NCBI GenBank assembly: GCA_018824925.1
Contig: JAHJFH010000162.1
Location: 1 to 5,112, forward strand
From: Thermoplasmatota archaeon
GTDB lineage: Archaea; Thermoplasmatota; E2; DHVEG-1
Direction: 5' to 3'
Length of the DNA: 5,112 nucleotides
Numbering within the stretch: position 1 is the first letter of the stretch; every line of letters begins with the position of its first letter. Of the stretch, positions 1 through 5,112 are shown piece after piece. The translations under genes and the position numbers were made by a program. The notes beneath the pieces were generated by a model. It saw nothing but the letters and a program-made list of their open reading frames with translations. It was not told where the DNA came from and ran no database searches.

Positions 1-298
1 CCGGGAAGGTTTCAAATATTTTCCTGGCAGAATAGGATTTCAGCATGATTTCCGCGGTTTGAACTGAGTACCGCTTTGGGATATTTACCAAGAAGTGAAC
101 ATGGTTGAGCGCGAAACCAAAATCACCAAACTCAAAACCAAAGCGTTCCAAATCATGGAATGATTGTATACAGGTGTCGACATAGACCCGTTTTCGAAAA
201 CAATTATATCTGTTATGGGTGACAAACATCATGGTTACCCAGTTATTACGAGTGTCACCTGCAATCTTTTTAGAGCTACCGCTACATACAACATTCAT
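1..298 (-). CDS. tnpA: IS200/IS605-family Y1 (HUH) transposase TnpA, N-terminal part, cut by window edge
   Basis: Reading the minus strand from the ATG at 298-296 gives 99 uninterrupted codons that leave the window at position 1. The translation has the family layout: a first beta strand with WVTMMFVTHNRYNCF (about residues 20-34), then GFEFGDFGFALNHVHFLVNIP (about 54-74), then SVQTAEIMLKSYSARKIFETFP (78-99). HVH at 66-68 is the HUH metal-binding motif. Family knowledge: these enzymes are dimers of about 130-155 residues that cut and rejoin single-stranded DNA through a C-terminal tyrosine, which lies outside this window. An SD-like AGGAGT (309-314) sits 10 nt upstream of the ATG. No frameshift or stop is seen in the visible part, so the gene may be intact. 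A TnpB/IscB partner, if any, would lie to the left and cannot be judged. The family call is secure; activity is unknown. Confidence 0.93.
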   Translation of the reverse strand, partial: MNVVCSGSSKKIAGDTRNNWVTMMFVTHNRYNCFRKRVYVDTCIQSFHDLERFGFEFGDFGFALNHVHFLVNIPKRYSVQTAEIMLKSYSARKIFETFP

Positions 299-313
299 AT
301 TATTGACTACTCC

Positions 314-357
314 TGTCGCGTCGTTAAGGGGCAGGCTAATGCCTGCCGCACGCGACA
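314..357. repeat. Nested hairpin at probable IS200/IS605 left end
   Basis: Two inverted repeats are nested. The outer stem pairs 314-321 (TGTCGCGT) with 350-357 (ACGCGACA), 8 bp. The inner stem pairs 330-336 (GGCAGGC) with 341-347 (GCCTGCC), 7 bp around a TAAT loop. The two stems are separated by an asymmetric internal loop (8 nt on one side, 2 on the other). The position, just upstream of tnpA, fits the subterminal hairpin that TnpA binds. The 3' foot of the outer stem, read in the tnpA sense, runs into the SD-like AGGAGT, so in mRNA the same fold could also restrain translation of the transposase. That regulatory role is inferred by analogy with the 5'-leader structure known for IS200. Confidence 0.72.
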
Positions 358-407
358 AAAAAGAGATATGGTTTAACTTGAGAAAAATGAGATGCGACTT
401 TTCATCT
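357..407 (-). terminator. Possible transcription termination region after trkH
   Basis: Read in the trkH direction, the stem-loop at 407-390 is followed at once by five T (387-383), and a second run of six T lies at 362-357 just before the IS hairpin. Archaeal RNA polymerase stops mainly at T-runs on the coding strand, and a hairpin is not required. The region is 84-134 nt past the trkH stop codon, so the 3' untranslated region would be long. It would also shield trkH transcripts from running into tnpA. Weakly supported. Confidence 0.35.
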
Positions 408-437
408 GCGGGTCTTTCACTATGTTTCAGACCACGC
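390..437. repeat. Two adjacent stem-loops between the IS and trkH
   Basis: Stem A pairs 390-394 (AGATG) with 403-407 (CATCT) around an 8-nt loop. Stem B starts on the next base: 408-415 (GCGGGTCT) pairs with 429-433 (AGACC) and 435-437 (CGC), leaving A434 bulged, 8 bp in all with a 13-nt loop. On the minus strand stem A is followed by CATTTTTCTC. They may be part of a structured IS end, a terminator region downstream of trkH, or a small structured RNA. Nothing in the sequence decides between these. Confidence 0.45.
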
Positions 438-490
438 AGTATTCCCAGTCGTGACTATAAAAAGATTTTTTTACCATTTTTTTGTGTGTT

Positions 491-2008
491 TTATATGATG
501 TTTCTGCGTAGACCAAAGAATGATTTGAATAGGACGATGATAGGGATGATTTCTAGTCGTCCAATCCACATATTGATGATGAGCATAGCTTTTGCAAGTG
601 GTGCCATGGAGATGTCGGTGATTCCTGCTGTGAGTCCTACGTTTCCCTGAGCAGAGCAGACTTCGAAGATAACAGTTCCAAGGCTATAATCTGGGTAGAT
701 ATAACCAATAACTATAACTCCCACTCCAAGGAGGATAACCCACATAAAAGATATAATAGCTGCTTCATTAATGAGATCTATTGCTTCGTCTTTTGAAAGT
801 GGTTTTTGACCGAGTTTATGAACAAAAACACGTCTTGGTGTGGAGATTGCTCGTTTGATACGCCAACCGACACCATTAAAAAGTAGTATGCCACGGAAGA
901 GTTTAATACCACCAGCGGTTGATCCTGCAGCGCCACCAATAACCATAGCAAAGGAGAGAACTAATTTTGTTGATTCAGTCCAACTTGGAAGGTTTTCAAC
1001 TGAAGCAAAACCGGTACAAGTAAGTGCTGAGATGAATTGAAACGCAGAGGCACCAAAGGAGGTGAGGTAGTCTCCAAGAAATGTTTTTGTATTTAGAAAC
1101 GTTAGACCAATAATTCCTAGTATGATGATAATAATCATTGCTTTAAATTGGGCATCGGAAAGGAATTCTTTCACCCGCCCTTTCAAAAGATCATAGTGGG
1201 CTGCGAAAGCGATTGCACCAAAGATCATTAACAGGATTATGACAATCTGACTGGCAACACCAAAGGGAGTGATACTTTGATCGGTAACAGAAAATCCACC
1301 TGTTGCAATACCCGTCATAGCATGGTTGATGGATTGCCATAGATCCATACCGACACCGGGTTGTTCAAGCATACCGATGATAGCTAGAATAATAATTCCG
1401 ATGATGGTGTAAAGTAAAAATATCCACCATATGGTACGGACAGTTGATACTACAGAGGGATGGGTCTTTTGATCCCGTGCTTCACCTCTGTATAAAACGA
1501 ATGAACCAGTCCCGGGTCGGGCAAGAACGGAAAGGGTAAGCACAATTACTCCAACGCCACCGATCCATTGAATAAAGGATCGCCAGAATTGTAGGGTGTA
1601 GGGTAGAAAATCCTCACGGTTTACCATCGTCAATCCTGTACCAGTCCATCCAGACATAGATTCAAAGTAAGCGGATAAAGGATCCATTATTGCCCCTACG
1701 GTGGTGTTATAGGGGATAAGCCAAAAGGGTAGGCTGCCTATAAGTGAGATAAATACCCAACCAAGCGCTGCAGTTACCATGGCACTTTTAAAGGTTGCAC
1801 GATCAGCCTTTCTGAATATTGTATAGAGAGGGATTCCCATAAGAAGGTAAATACCAGCAGTTATGAAAAGTGCAAGTATTCCGTTAAATGTAGCATGTGG
1901 GGGGTATTCCTGGAAATAGATCGGGATTAGTAGGGTGATGAGTGAGACTATACCAATAATGATGAAGATGCCGCCAAGATCTCGAAGTACGGTTTTTATG
2001 TCACTCAT
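491..2008 (-). CDS. trkH: TrkH/KtrB-type potassium (or sodium) uptake membrane subunit
   Basis: This is the channel-like membrane subunit of a Trk/Ktr cation uptake system. It is 505 residues from the chosen start and shows the expected fourfold membrane-pore-membrane design. Numbering from the ATG at 2008, the four selectivity-filter segments are TGTGLT (122-127), ATGGFSV (from 235), CTGFASV (from 331) and GNVGLTAG (from 455), each with the filter glycine. GGAAGSTAGGIK (358-369) matches the intramembrane gating loop after the third pore, and GRLE (483-486) is the usual C-terminal signature. The ATG at 2023 would add five residues, but it has no SD; AGAGAGGA at 2011-2018 lies just before the ATG at 2008, so I prefer the latter. 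The family normally works with a cytoplasmic RCK-domain partner (TrkA/KtrA), which is absent here. It lies 76 nt downstream of nop5 on the same strand and may be co-transcribed or have its own weak promoter. K+ versus Na+ preference cannot be read from the filter. Confidence 0.95.
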   Translation of the reverse strand: MSDIKTVLRDLGGIFIIIGIVSLITLLIPIYFQEYPPHATFNGILALFITAGIYLLMGIPLYTIFRKADRATFKSAMVTAALGWVFISLIGSLPFWLIPYNTTVGAIMDPLSAYFESMSGWTGTGLTMVNREDFLPYTLQFWRSFIQWIGGVGVIVLTLSVLARPGTGSFVLYRGEARDQKTHPSVVSTVRTIWWIFLLYTIIGIIILAIIGMLEQPGVGMDLWQSINHAMTGIATGGFSVTDQSITPFGVASQIVIILLMIFGAIAFAAHYDLLKGRVKEFLSDAQFKAMIIIIILGIIGLTFLNTKTFLGDYLTSFGASAFQFISALTCTGFASVENLPSWTESTKLVLSFAMVIGGAAGSTAGGIKLFRGILLFNGVGWRIKRAISTPRRVFVHKLGQKPLSKDEAIDLINEAAIISFMWVILLGVGVIVIGYIYPDYSLGTVIFEVCSAQGNVGLTAGITDISMAPLAKAMLIINMWIGRLEIIPIIVLFKSFFGLRRNII

Positions 2009-2010
2009 TA

Positions 2011-2018
2011 TCCTCTCT
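2011..2018 (-). promoter_or_regulatory. Ribosome binding site that decides the trkH start
   Basis: On the minus strand this reads AGAGAGGA and ends 2 nt before the ATG at 2008; its AGAGG core is about 4-5 nt away. It lies inside the five extra codons of the longer reading that starts at 2023, which itself is preceded by CTTTATCTG with no SD. This favours the downstream ATG. Confidence 0.6.
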
Positions 2019-2023
2019 CTCAT

Positions 2024-2084
2024 CAGATAAAGATTGTGTTATTTGTAGGTTGTGTGCTAGTGGAAGAAAAAGCGTTTGTCCTTA
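2024..2084 (-). other. nop5-trkH intergenic spacer
   Basis: This is a 61-nt gap up to the upstream trkH ATG. In the minus-strand sense it contains CTTTTTCTTCC shortly after the nop5 stop, which could act as a T-rich terminator. Further on TACAAATAA (2039-2047) lies about 30-35 nt before the trkH ATG and could serve as a TATA-like element. Together these would allow trkH to be transcribed separately from nop5. Neither element is strong, and read-through into trkH remains equally possible. Confidence 0.3.
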
Positions 2085-2966
2085 TTATGATTGTTGCTTT
2101 TTTTGTTTCTTTTGTAGAAGTGTTAGGCTTTCGCGAATGTCTCGTTTGGTAAAGACATCTGCTTTGATAGCTATAGTGATTTTGTTGGCAAGGTGTCGAG
2201 CGATGCGTCCACGGTCTTTTCGAGATGCGGTGTTGATACTATGATGTTGAAAGATTACACCATGTTTTGGTGGGTTACCCCCTTCTTTTTTATAGCGGAA
2301 AAGGGCTTTTTCAGCTCCAAGGAGTTGTATGGTTGATGCAGGGAGCATAGCAAGCTTTTGAAGACTTCCTGCATGGGCTAGAAGTCGCGCAGTAATAAGG
2401 GGACCTATAAGATATGTGGTGTTAGGTGCTTGAGATTGGATGTGTGTTTCAATTTGATTTTGTAGGGCGATTATTTCTGTTTGAATGGTTTTTATTGTGG
2501 TGGTGAGTGGGACGAGATTTTCTTCTGGAGTGGGGAGAATGGTCCATCGGGTGTGTCTTTCTTGCAGGAGATTAGCAGTTTGGATGAGTTCATCAAGAGT
2601 GTTGACCATTTGGATGATTTGAAGGTCGGGTGCTTTGAGTATAGTTACTACCTCTGATTGAGTGATGGTTTGCATGATGGTATGGAGTAGATCAGGGGAA
2701 TAGCCATAGTGTTCTGAGGCGATAATGGTGGTGGTGAAAAAAAGGTCATTAGGGTTATAGGTGCCGATGGGAATGAGACGTTTTTCATTAACAATGGGGT
2801 GTGGGTGGTTTTTTGCAAGGTTTCGTTCCTCAAGGAGGATCTGACCAGTGGCTATAGTAGTTATTTTATTTTGTAGCTCTTCTGGTGTATTGGGAAATAG
2901 AATATGGTTCTGTAATCCTTTTTTTGAGAACAGGAAGGTGCCAAACCATTTTGTAATTAGATACAT
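2085..2966 (-). CDS. nop5: Nop5 (Nop56/58-like) core protein of box C/D ribonucleoprotein, short form
   Basis: Nop5 is the scaffold of the archaeal box C/D guide RNP. It bridges L7Ae bound to the k-turn and fibrillarin, which carries out 2'-O-methylation of rRNA and tRNA. The protein is 293 residues. The N-terminal domain opens with MYLITKWFGTFLF, a start pattern seen in several euryarchaeal Nop5 proteins. A coiled-coil region follows at about 118-178. The Nop domain begins at about 187 and is clear: IGPLITARLLAHAGSL, then LAMLPASTIQLLGAEKALFR (205-224), then PPKHGVIFQH (232-241) and the basic RGRIARHLANK (252-262). The C-terminus ends in a Lys/Gln-rich tail. Many archaeal Nop5 proteins have about 370-420 residues; here the missing length falls in the coiled coil, between QERHTRW (135-141) and PNTTYLIGP (181-189). 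The fibrillarin gene often follows nop5 directly but is not found here. The coding strand is notably rich in A and C, which gives many Thr, Ile, Gln and Pro. No SD precedes the ATG, so the mRNA may be nearly leaderless. Confidence 0.95.
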   Translation of the reverse strand: MYLITKWFGTFLFSKKGLQNHILFPNTPEELQNKITTIATGQILLEERNLAKNHPHPIVNEKRLIPIGTYNPNDLFFTTTIIASEHYGYSPDLLHTIMQTITQSEVVTILKAPDLQIIQMVNTLDELIQTANLLQERHTRWTILPTPEENLVPLTTTIKTIQTEIIALQNQIETHIQSQAPNTTYLIGPLITARLLAHAGSLQKLAMLPASTIQLLGAEKALFRYKKEGGNPPKHGVIFQHHSINTASRKDRGRIARHLANKITIAIKADVFTKRDIRESLTLLQKKQKKQQS

Positions 2967-2990
2967 TGTATGTTGATCGGTATTTGGATA

Positions 2991-3006
2991 GAATTTAATT
3001 TAATTT
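2991..3006 (-). promoter_or_regulatory. Probable TATA-box region of nop5
   Basis: On the minus strand this reads AAATTAAATTAAATTC. Its centre is about 32 nt upstream of the nop5 ATG. With the usual archaeal TATA-to-start spacing of about 25 nt, transcription would begin only a few bases before the ATG, which fits the lack of an SD. Position and composition are the only support. Confidence 0.45.
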
Positions 3007-3030
3007 GTGTATGATTTATTGATTCTATAC

Positions 3031-3053
3031 TCATTATCAATTATCATTGATGA
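3031..3053. promoter_or_regulatory. Candidate operator: tandem ATTATCA repeat in the nop5-pit divergent region
   Basis: ATTATCA occurs twice back to back (3033-3039 and 3040-3046) and is followed by TTGATGA (3047-3053). The second part gives partial dyad symmetry: ATCAA (3036-3040) with TTGAT (3047-3051). The site lies 40-60 nt upstream of the TATATA that precedes the permease, and about 65-85 nt upstream of the nop5 start. A phosphate-responsive regulator is an attractive idea but is unsupported. In AT-rich DNA such patterns can arise by chance. Confidence 0.3.
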
Positions 3054-3060
3054 AGTAGAA

Positions 3061-3071
3061 TTTTTTTTTTT
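3061..3071 (+). other. Eleven-T homopolymer tract upstream of the phosphate permease
   Basis: Eleven consecutive T lie between the putative operator and the TATA-like box. Translated in frame with the permease the tract gives a run of Phe in an otherwise unconvincing N-terminal extension, which argues that this region is not coding. A T-tract like this can stop archaeal transcription and could insulate the permease promoter from upstream or antisense transcripts, or it may simply be a DNA-bending or slippage-prone tract. Confidence 0.4.
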
Positions 3072-3079
3072 CGTAAGAG

Positions 3080-3100
3080 TTATTTATCTTCTGTATATAC
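3080..3100 (+). promoter_or_regulatory. Probable TATA box of the pit-DUF47 operon
   Basis: TATATA at 3094-3099, preceded by TTATTTATC (3080-3088), is the best TATA-like sequence before the permease. About 25 nt downstream, transcription would start near 3120, giving a short leader that contains the SD at 3131-3135. No convincing purine-rich BRE is seen just upstream, so the call rests on position. Confidence 0.45.
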
Positions 3101-3130
3101 CTTTTTTAGTTAGGTACTTCTGCAAATCGA

Positions 3131-3135
3131 GGAGG
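3131..3135 (+). promoter_or_regulatory. Strong ribosome binding site defining the permease start
   Basis: GGAGG, within CGAGGAGGC, is the only strong SD in the upstream part of this reading frame. It is followed by three overlapping possible starts: ATG at 3137 (out of frame, 1 nt away), GTG at 3139 (in frame, 3 nt away) and TTG at 3142 (in frame, 6 nt away). Normal spacing favours TTG. This places the start some 135 nt downstream of the first in-frame ATG at 3007. Confidence 0.75.
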
Positions 3136-3141
3136 CATGTG

Positions 3142-4377
3142 TTGGATTATTCACTGTGGTTGATTATCGGTGGATCTGGTGCTATTGCATTATATTTGGC
3201 ATGGAGTATTGGAGCAAATGATGTAGCCAACTCTATGGCAACTGCTGTCGGAGCAAAAGCTATTACCTTCAAACAAGCAGTTATTATTGCCGGAATTTTG
3301 AATTTAATAGGAGCCGTATTTGTTGGTAGTCATGTTTCAGATGCGGTAAGAAAAGAAATAATTACAACGACTGGGATTTCAAACGATTTACTGCTTTTAG
3401 GTTTTATAGCAAGTCTTCTTGCAGCTGCGTTATGGGTTACGCTTTCTACATGGAGATCGATGCCAATTTCTACAACACACTCAATAATTGGTGCCTTAAT
3501 GGGTTTTGGTCTTATAGCAGGTGGTTTATCAGCAGTTAATTGGGGAAAGGTTGGAAGTGTTGCTGCTAGTTGGGTTTTATCTCCTATAGCTGGGTGTATT
3601 CTTGCTTTTTTTATTTTCAAAATTATTGTACGAACAATATTTGCTAAAGATAGCCCTGTTGAAGCAGCAAAGATTGTGGGACCAGTTATTTTTGGTTTTA
3701 CTGCCTTTCTTATCGTTTCTTCATTATTTTTGAAGACACCTCTTAGTGAAACATACAATATATCTGAAACTGAAACCGTTATACTTTCAGTAATTATCGC
3801 AATTTGTGTTGCGCTCATTGGGATTTTTTTATTAAGAAAAATAAAGAAAAGAGGGGCTGATGATTATGTAACAGTTGAAGGAATTTTTAGAAAACTTCAG
3901 GTCGGAACCTCTTGTTACGTTGCTTTTGCTCATGGTGCAAACGATGTGGCAAATGCAATAGGTCCTGTTGCAGCTATTATTCCTTTGGCACAAGGTCTGT
4001 CTATTGGTAGTCAGGTAACTATTCCCACGGCACTTCTCGCGCTGGGCGGTATTGGTATTGCTTTTGGTTGTATGACGTGGGGTCGACGTGTTATGGAGAC
4101 CGTTGGTAATAAAATTACTAATTTAACCAACACCCGAGGATTTAGTGTTGATTTTGGTGCGGCAACAACAGTTCTTATTTGCTCGAAGATGGGGCTTCCG
4201 ATATCAACTTCGCATACGGTGGTTGGTGCTGTAATTGGTGTGGGTCTTGCACGTGGTTTAGAAGCAATTGATTTAAGTGTAATCAAGAAAATTGTTATAT
4301 CCTGGGTTATAACCCTTCCAGTTGCTGCTGGGACAAGTATAGGAATTTTTTTATTGTTGAGAGTAATATTTGGTTGA
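3142..4377 (+). CDS. pit: PiT-family inorganic phosphate permease
   Basis: This is an integral membrane phosphate transporter of the PiT (PHO-4/SLC20) family, which takes up phosphate with Na+ or H+. From the TTG start it has 411 residues, normal for the prokaryotic family. The two inverted halves each carry the signature: GANDVANS (24-31) with MPISTTHSIIGALMG (107-121) in the first half, and GANDVANAIGP (265-275) with GLPISTSHTVVGAVIG (351-366) in the second. The halves are joined by a short polar stretch (about 232-250) and about 10-12 membrane helices are apparent. The N-terminus MDYSLWLIIGGSGAIAL leads into GANDVA after about 20 residues, as in relatives, supporting the TTG/GTG start. A start at 3007 would add 45 Phe/Tyr-rich residues encoded across the T-tract and putative promoter. 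The DUF47 gene follows 17 nt later, the usual phosphate-uptake pairing, which makes a sulfate permease (CysP) less likely. The coupling ion cannot be told. Confidence 0.94.
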   Translation: MDYSLWLIIGGSGAIALYLAWSIGANDVANSMATAVGAKAITFKQAVIIAGILNLIGAVFVGSHVSDAVRKEIITTTGISNDLLLLGFIASLLAAALWVTLSTWRSMPISTTHSIIGALMGFGLIAGGLSAVNWGKVGSVAASWVLSPIAGCILAFFIFKIIVRTIFAKDSPVEAAKIVGPVIFGFTAFLIVSSLFLKTPLSETYNISETETVILSVIIAICVALIGIFLLRKIKKRGADDYVTVEGIFRKLQVGTSCYVAFAHGANDVANAIGPVAAIIPLAQGLSIGSQVTIPTALLALGGIGIAFGCMTWGRRVMETVGNKITNLTNTRGFSVDFGAATTVLICSKMGLPISTSHTVVGAVIGVGLARGLEAIDLSVIKKIVISWVITLPVAAGTSIGIFLLLRVIFG

Positions 4378-4383
4378 TAAGAC

Positions 4384-4389
4384 GGTGAT
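4384..4389 (+). promoter_or_regulatory. Ribosome binding site of the DUF47 gene
   Basis: GGTGAT matches the 3' part of the canonical GGAGGTGAT and lies 5 nt before the ATG at 4395, inside the 17-nt gap after the permease stop. It supports translation from this ATG as the second gene of the operon. Confidence 0.6.
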
Positions 4390-4394
4390 ATAAT

Positions 4395-5093
4395 ATGGTT
4401 GAACAAAAAGATCATTTTCGCGCCCCTGTTGCTAATACATTTCGAAAAAAATCTCCCTTTGCACAATTATTAGAACACATGGGAAAGGTACGTGAATGTA
4501 TTAATCTGTTAGGTGATGGATTAGTGAGATACTATAAGGGCGATTATCGTTCTTTTTCTAAACTATCTGAAAGAGTTTCAGAAATAGAGCATGAAGCAGA
4601 TTTAATAAAAAGTAATATACGAAATCATCTTCCCTCCTCCATTCTTATGCCCGTTGATAAAGGGAAATTTATGTGGGCATTACGAGAAGAAGATAAAATT
4701 CTTGATCATGCTGAGAAATTAGTTACTATGTTAGATATGCGTCATACTAAAATTCCAAAGGAATTACAAGAGCTTTTTATTGATCATGTGAAACTGGTGG
4801 TTCTAACTGTCAATGCTATGGAGAACTCTGTTGAAACAATAAAAGATTTAATTGAAACAAGTTTTGTAAAGCGTGAACGAGAGCAGACAAAGCAATTTAT
4901 TTATAAAGTACATAATTTTGAATATGAGGCAGATCAAAAAAAATATGCAATGGTTAAAGGAATCTATAAACTCGAGAAAAAACTTGACCCAATGGATACC
5001 TATCATTTATTAAAAATAGCAGATTGGGTTGATGATATTGCTGATCATGCAGAAAATGTTGCTGATTGGATGCGTGCAATGATCGCAAAATAA
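4395..5093 (+). CDS. DUF47 / PhoU-like protein, probable accessory of the PiT permease
   Basis: This is a 232-residue soluble, almost wholly helical protein of the DUF47 (TIGR00153-type, PhoU-like) family. Two PhoU-like helical repeats are visible. Acidic metal-binding motifs recur: EIEHEAD (64-70), REEDKILDHAEKL (97-109), NFEYEAD (174-180) and ADWVDDIADHAENVADW (209-225), so the first and third, and the second and fourth, correspond. PhoU proteins use such clusters to bind Fe or Mn ions. The first 20 or so residues are polar and probably disordered. There is no signal peptide or membrane segment, so it acts in the cytoplasm, probably at the inner face of the permease. Family members are commonly encoded beside pit genes and are thought to modulate phosphate uptake; the mechanism is not established. 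The length is normal and the gene is complete, ending 19 nt before the window edge. Its role as PiT partner is inferred from context. Confidence 0.92.
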   Translation: MVEQKDHFRAPVANTFRKKSPFAQLLEHMGKVRECINLLGDGLVRYYKGDYRSFSKLSERVSEIEHEADLIKSNIRNHLPSSILMPVDKGKFMWALREEDKILDHAEKLVTMLDMRHTKIPKELQELFIDHVKLVVLTVNAMENSVETIKDLIETSFVKREREQTKQFIYKVHNFEYEADQKKYAMVKGIYKLEKKLDPMDTYHLLKIADWVDDIADHAENVADWMRAMIAK

Positions 5094-5112
5094 AATATAA
5101 CTTATTATAAAA

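Larger units (their letters stand above)
1..362 (-). mobile_element. Partial IS200/IS605-type insertion sequence, left-end side
   Basis: This span comprises the truncated tnpA plus the hairpin DNA just upstream of it (314-357). In IS200/IS605 elements the left end lies upstream of tnpA and carries a subterminal hairpin recognised as single-stranded DNA, and the element has no terminal inverted repeats and makes no target duplication. The exact outer boundary cannot be read from one copy. I placed it after the T-run at 357-362, next to the hairpin foot, as a working guess. The true end could lie further right, toward 440, because two more stem-loops follow there. The right end is outside the window. 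Confidence 0.6.

Noticed and set aside
456..482. Plus-strand T-runs (GATTTTTTTACCATTTTTTT) as a terminator
   Set aside because: No plus-strand gene lies upstream of them in the window, and on the trkH sense strand they are A-runs, which would not terminate it.
363..490. Possible tRNA or box C/D guide RNA in the spacer
   Set aside because: No T-arm consensus or cloverleaf can be built around the stem-loops. The minus strand has CTGA- and ATGA-like words, but they do not form a proper box C/D and C'/D' arrangement.
219..650. Plus-strand open frame of 143 codons overlapping the IS region and the trkH 3' end
   Set aside because: It runs antisense across two recognised minus-strand genes and their spacer, has no recognisable domain, and its codons mirror the real genes in other frames.
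3007..3141. N-terminal extension of the permease from the ATG at 3007
   Set aside because: It has no SD, crosses an 11-T tract and the likely TATA box, and would place 45 unusual aromatic-rich residues before a normal PiT N-terminus.
3137..3163. Eight-codon mini-ORF beginning at the ATG just after the SD
   Set aside because: Its ATG is only 1 nt from GGAGG, too close for normal initiation. It is kept only as a curiosity in the start-site finding.
3330..3818. Minus-strand open frame of 162 codons inside the permease
   Set aside because: It is antisense to a well-conserved PiT region containing family motifs; the predicted protein resembles nothing I recognise.
4011..4466. Minus-strand open frame of 151 codons across the permease and DUF47 junction
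   Set aside because: It overlaps two confidently identified genes antisense and spans their operon junction; its openness comes from low stop frequency opposite hydrophobic codons.

Overview
The window looks like a piece of a low-GC euryarchaeal chromosome. The strongest evidence is a Nop5-type protein, a core component of archaeal box C/D RNPs and not found in bacteria. The PiT-plus-DUF47 phosphate pair, strong Shine-Dalgarno (SD) sites and TATA-like promoter sequences fit an archaeon too. The lineage cannot be fixed from the sequence alone. The short Nop5 would suit a Thermoplasmata or Methanomicrobia-type euryarchaeon, but that is inference.

Layout, left to right: (1) 1-298, minus strand: the N-terminal 99 codons of an IS200/IS605-type Y1 transposase (tnpA), running off the left edge. 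(2) About 299-490: no gene. It holds the probable left-end hairpin of that insertion sequence, two further stem-loops side by side, and short T-runs (minus-strand sense) that could end trkH transcription. (3) 491-2008, minus strand: a complete TrkH-type cation transporter subunit. (4) 2085-2966, minus strand: a complete but short Nop5. (5) 2967-3141: a divergent intergenic region with probable promoters for both directions, a tandem 7-bp repeat and an 11-T tract. (6) 3142-4377, plus strand: a PiT-family phosphate permease. (7) 4395-5093, plus strand: a DUF47/PhoU-like protein, 17 nt after the permease and almost certainly in the same operon.

Functionally, two transport units (K+/Na+ uptake and phosphate uptake) flank an RNA-modification core gene, and a mobile element abuts one side. 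The permease and its DUF47 partner form one clear unit. TrkH normally needs a TrkA-type RCK subunit, and Nop5 normally works with fibrillarin and L7Ae; none of these genes lies in the window. Two starts were revised from the longest possible ORFs: trkH begins at the ATG at 2008 and the permease at a TTG (3142) or GTG (3139), in both cases because of SD placement. I see no clear novel defence or mobile system. The items most worth a second look are the shortened Nop5 coiled coil, the structured DNA at 309-437, and the putative operator upstream of the phosphate operon.
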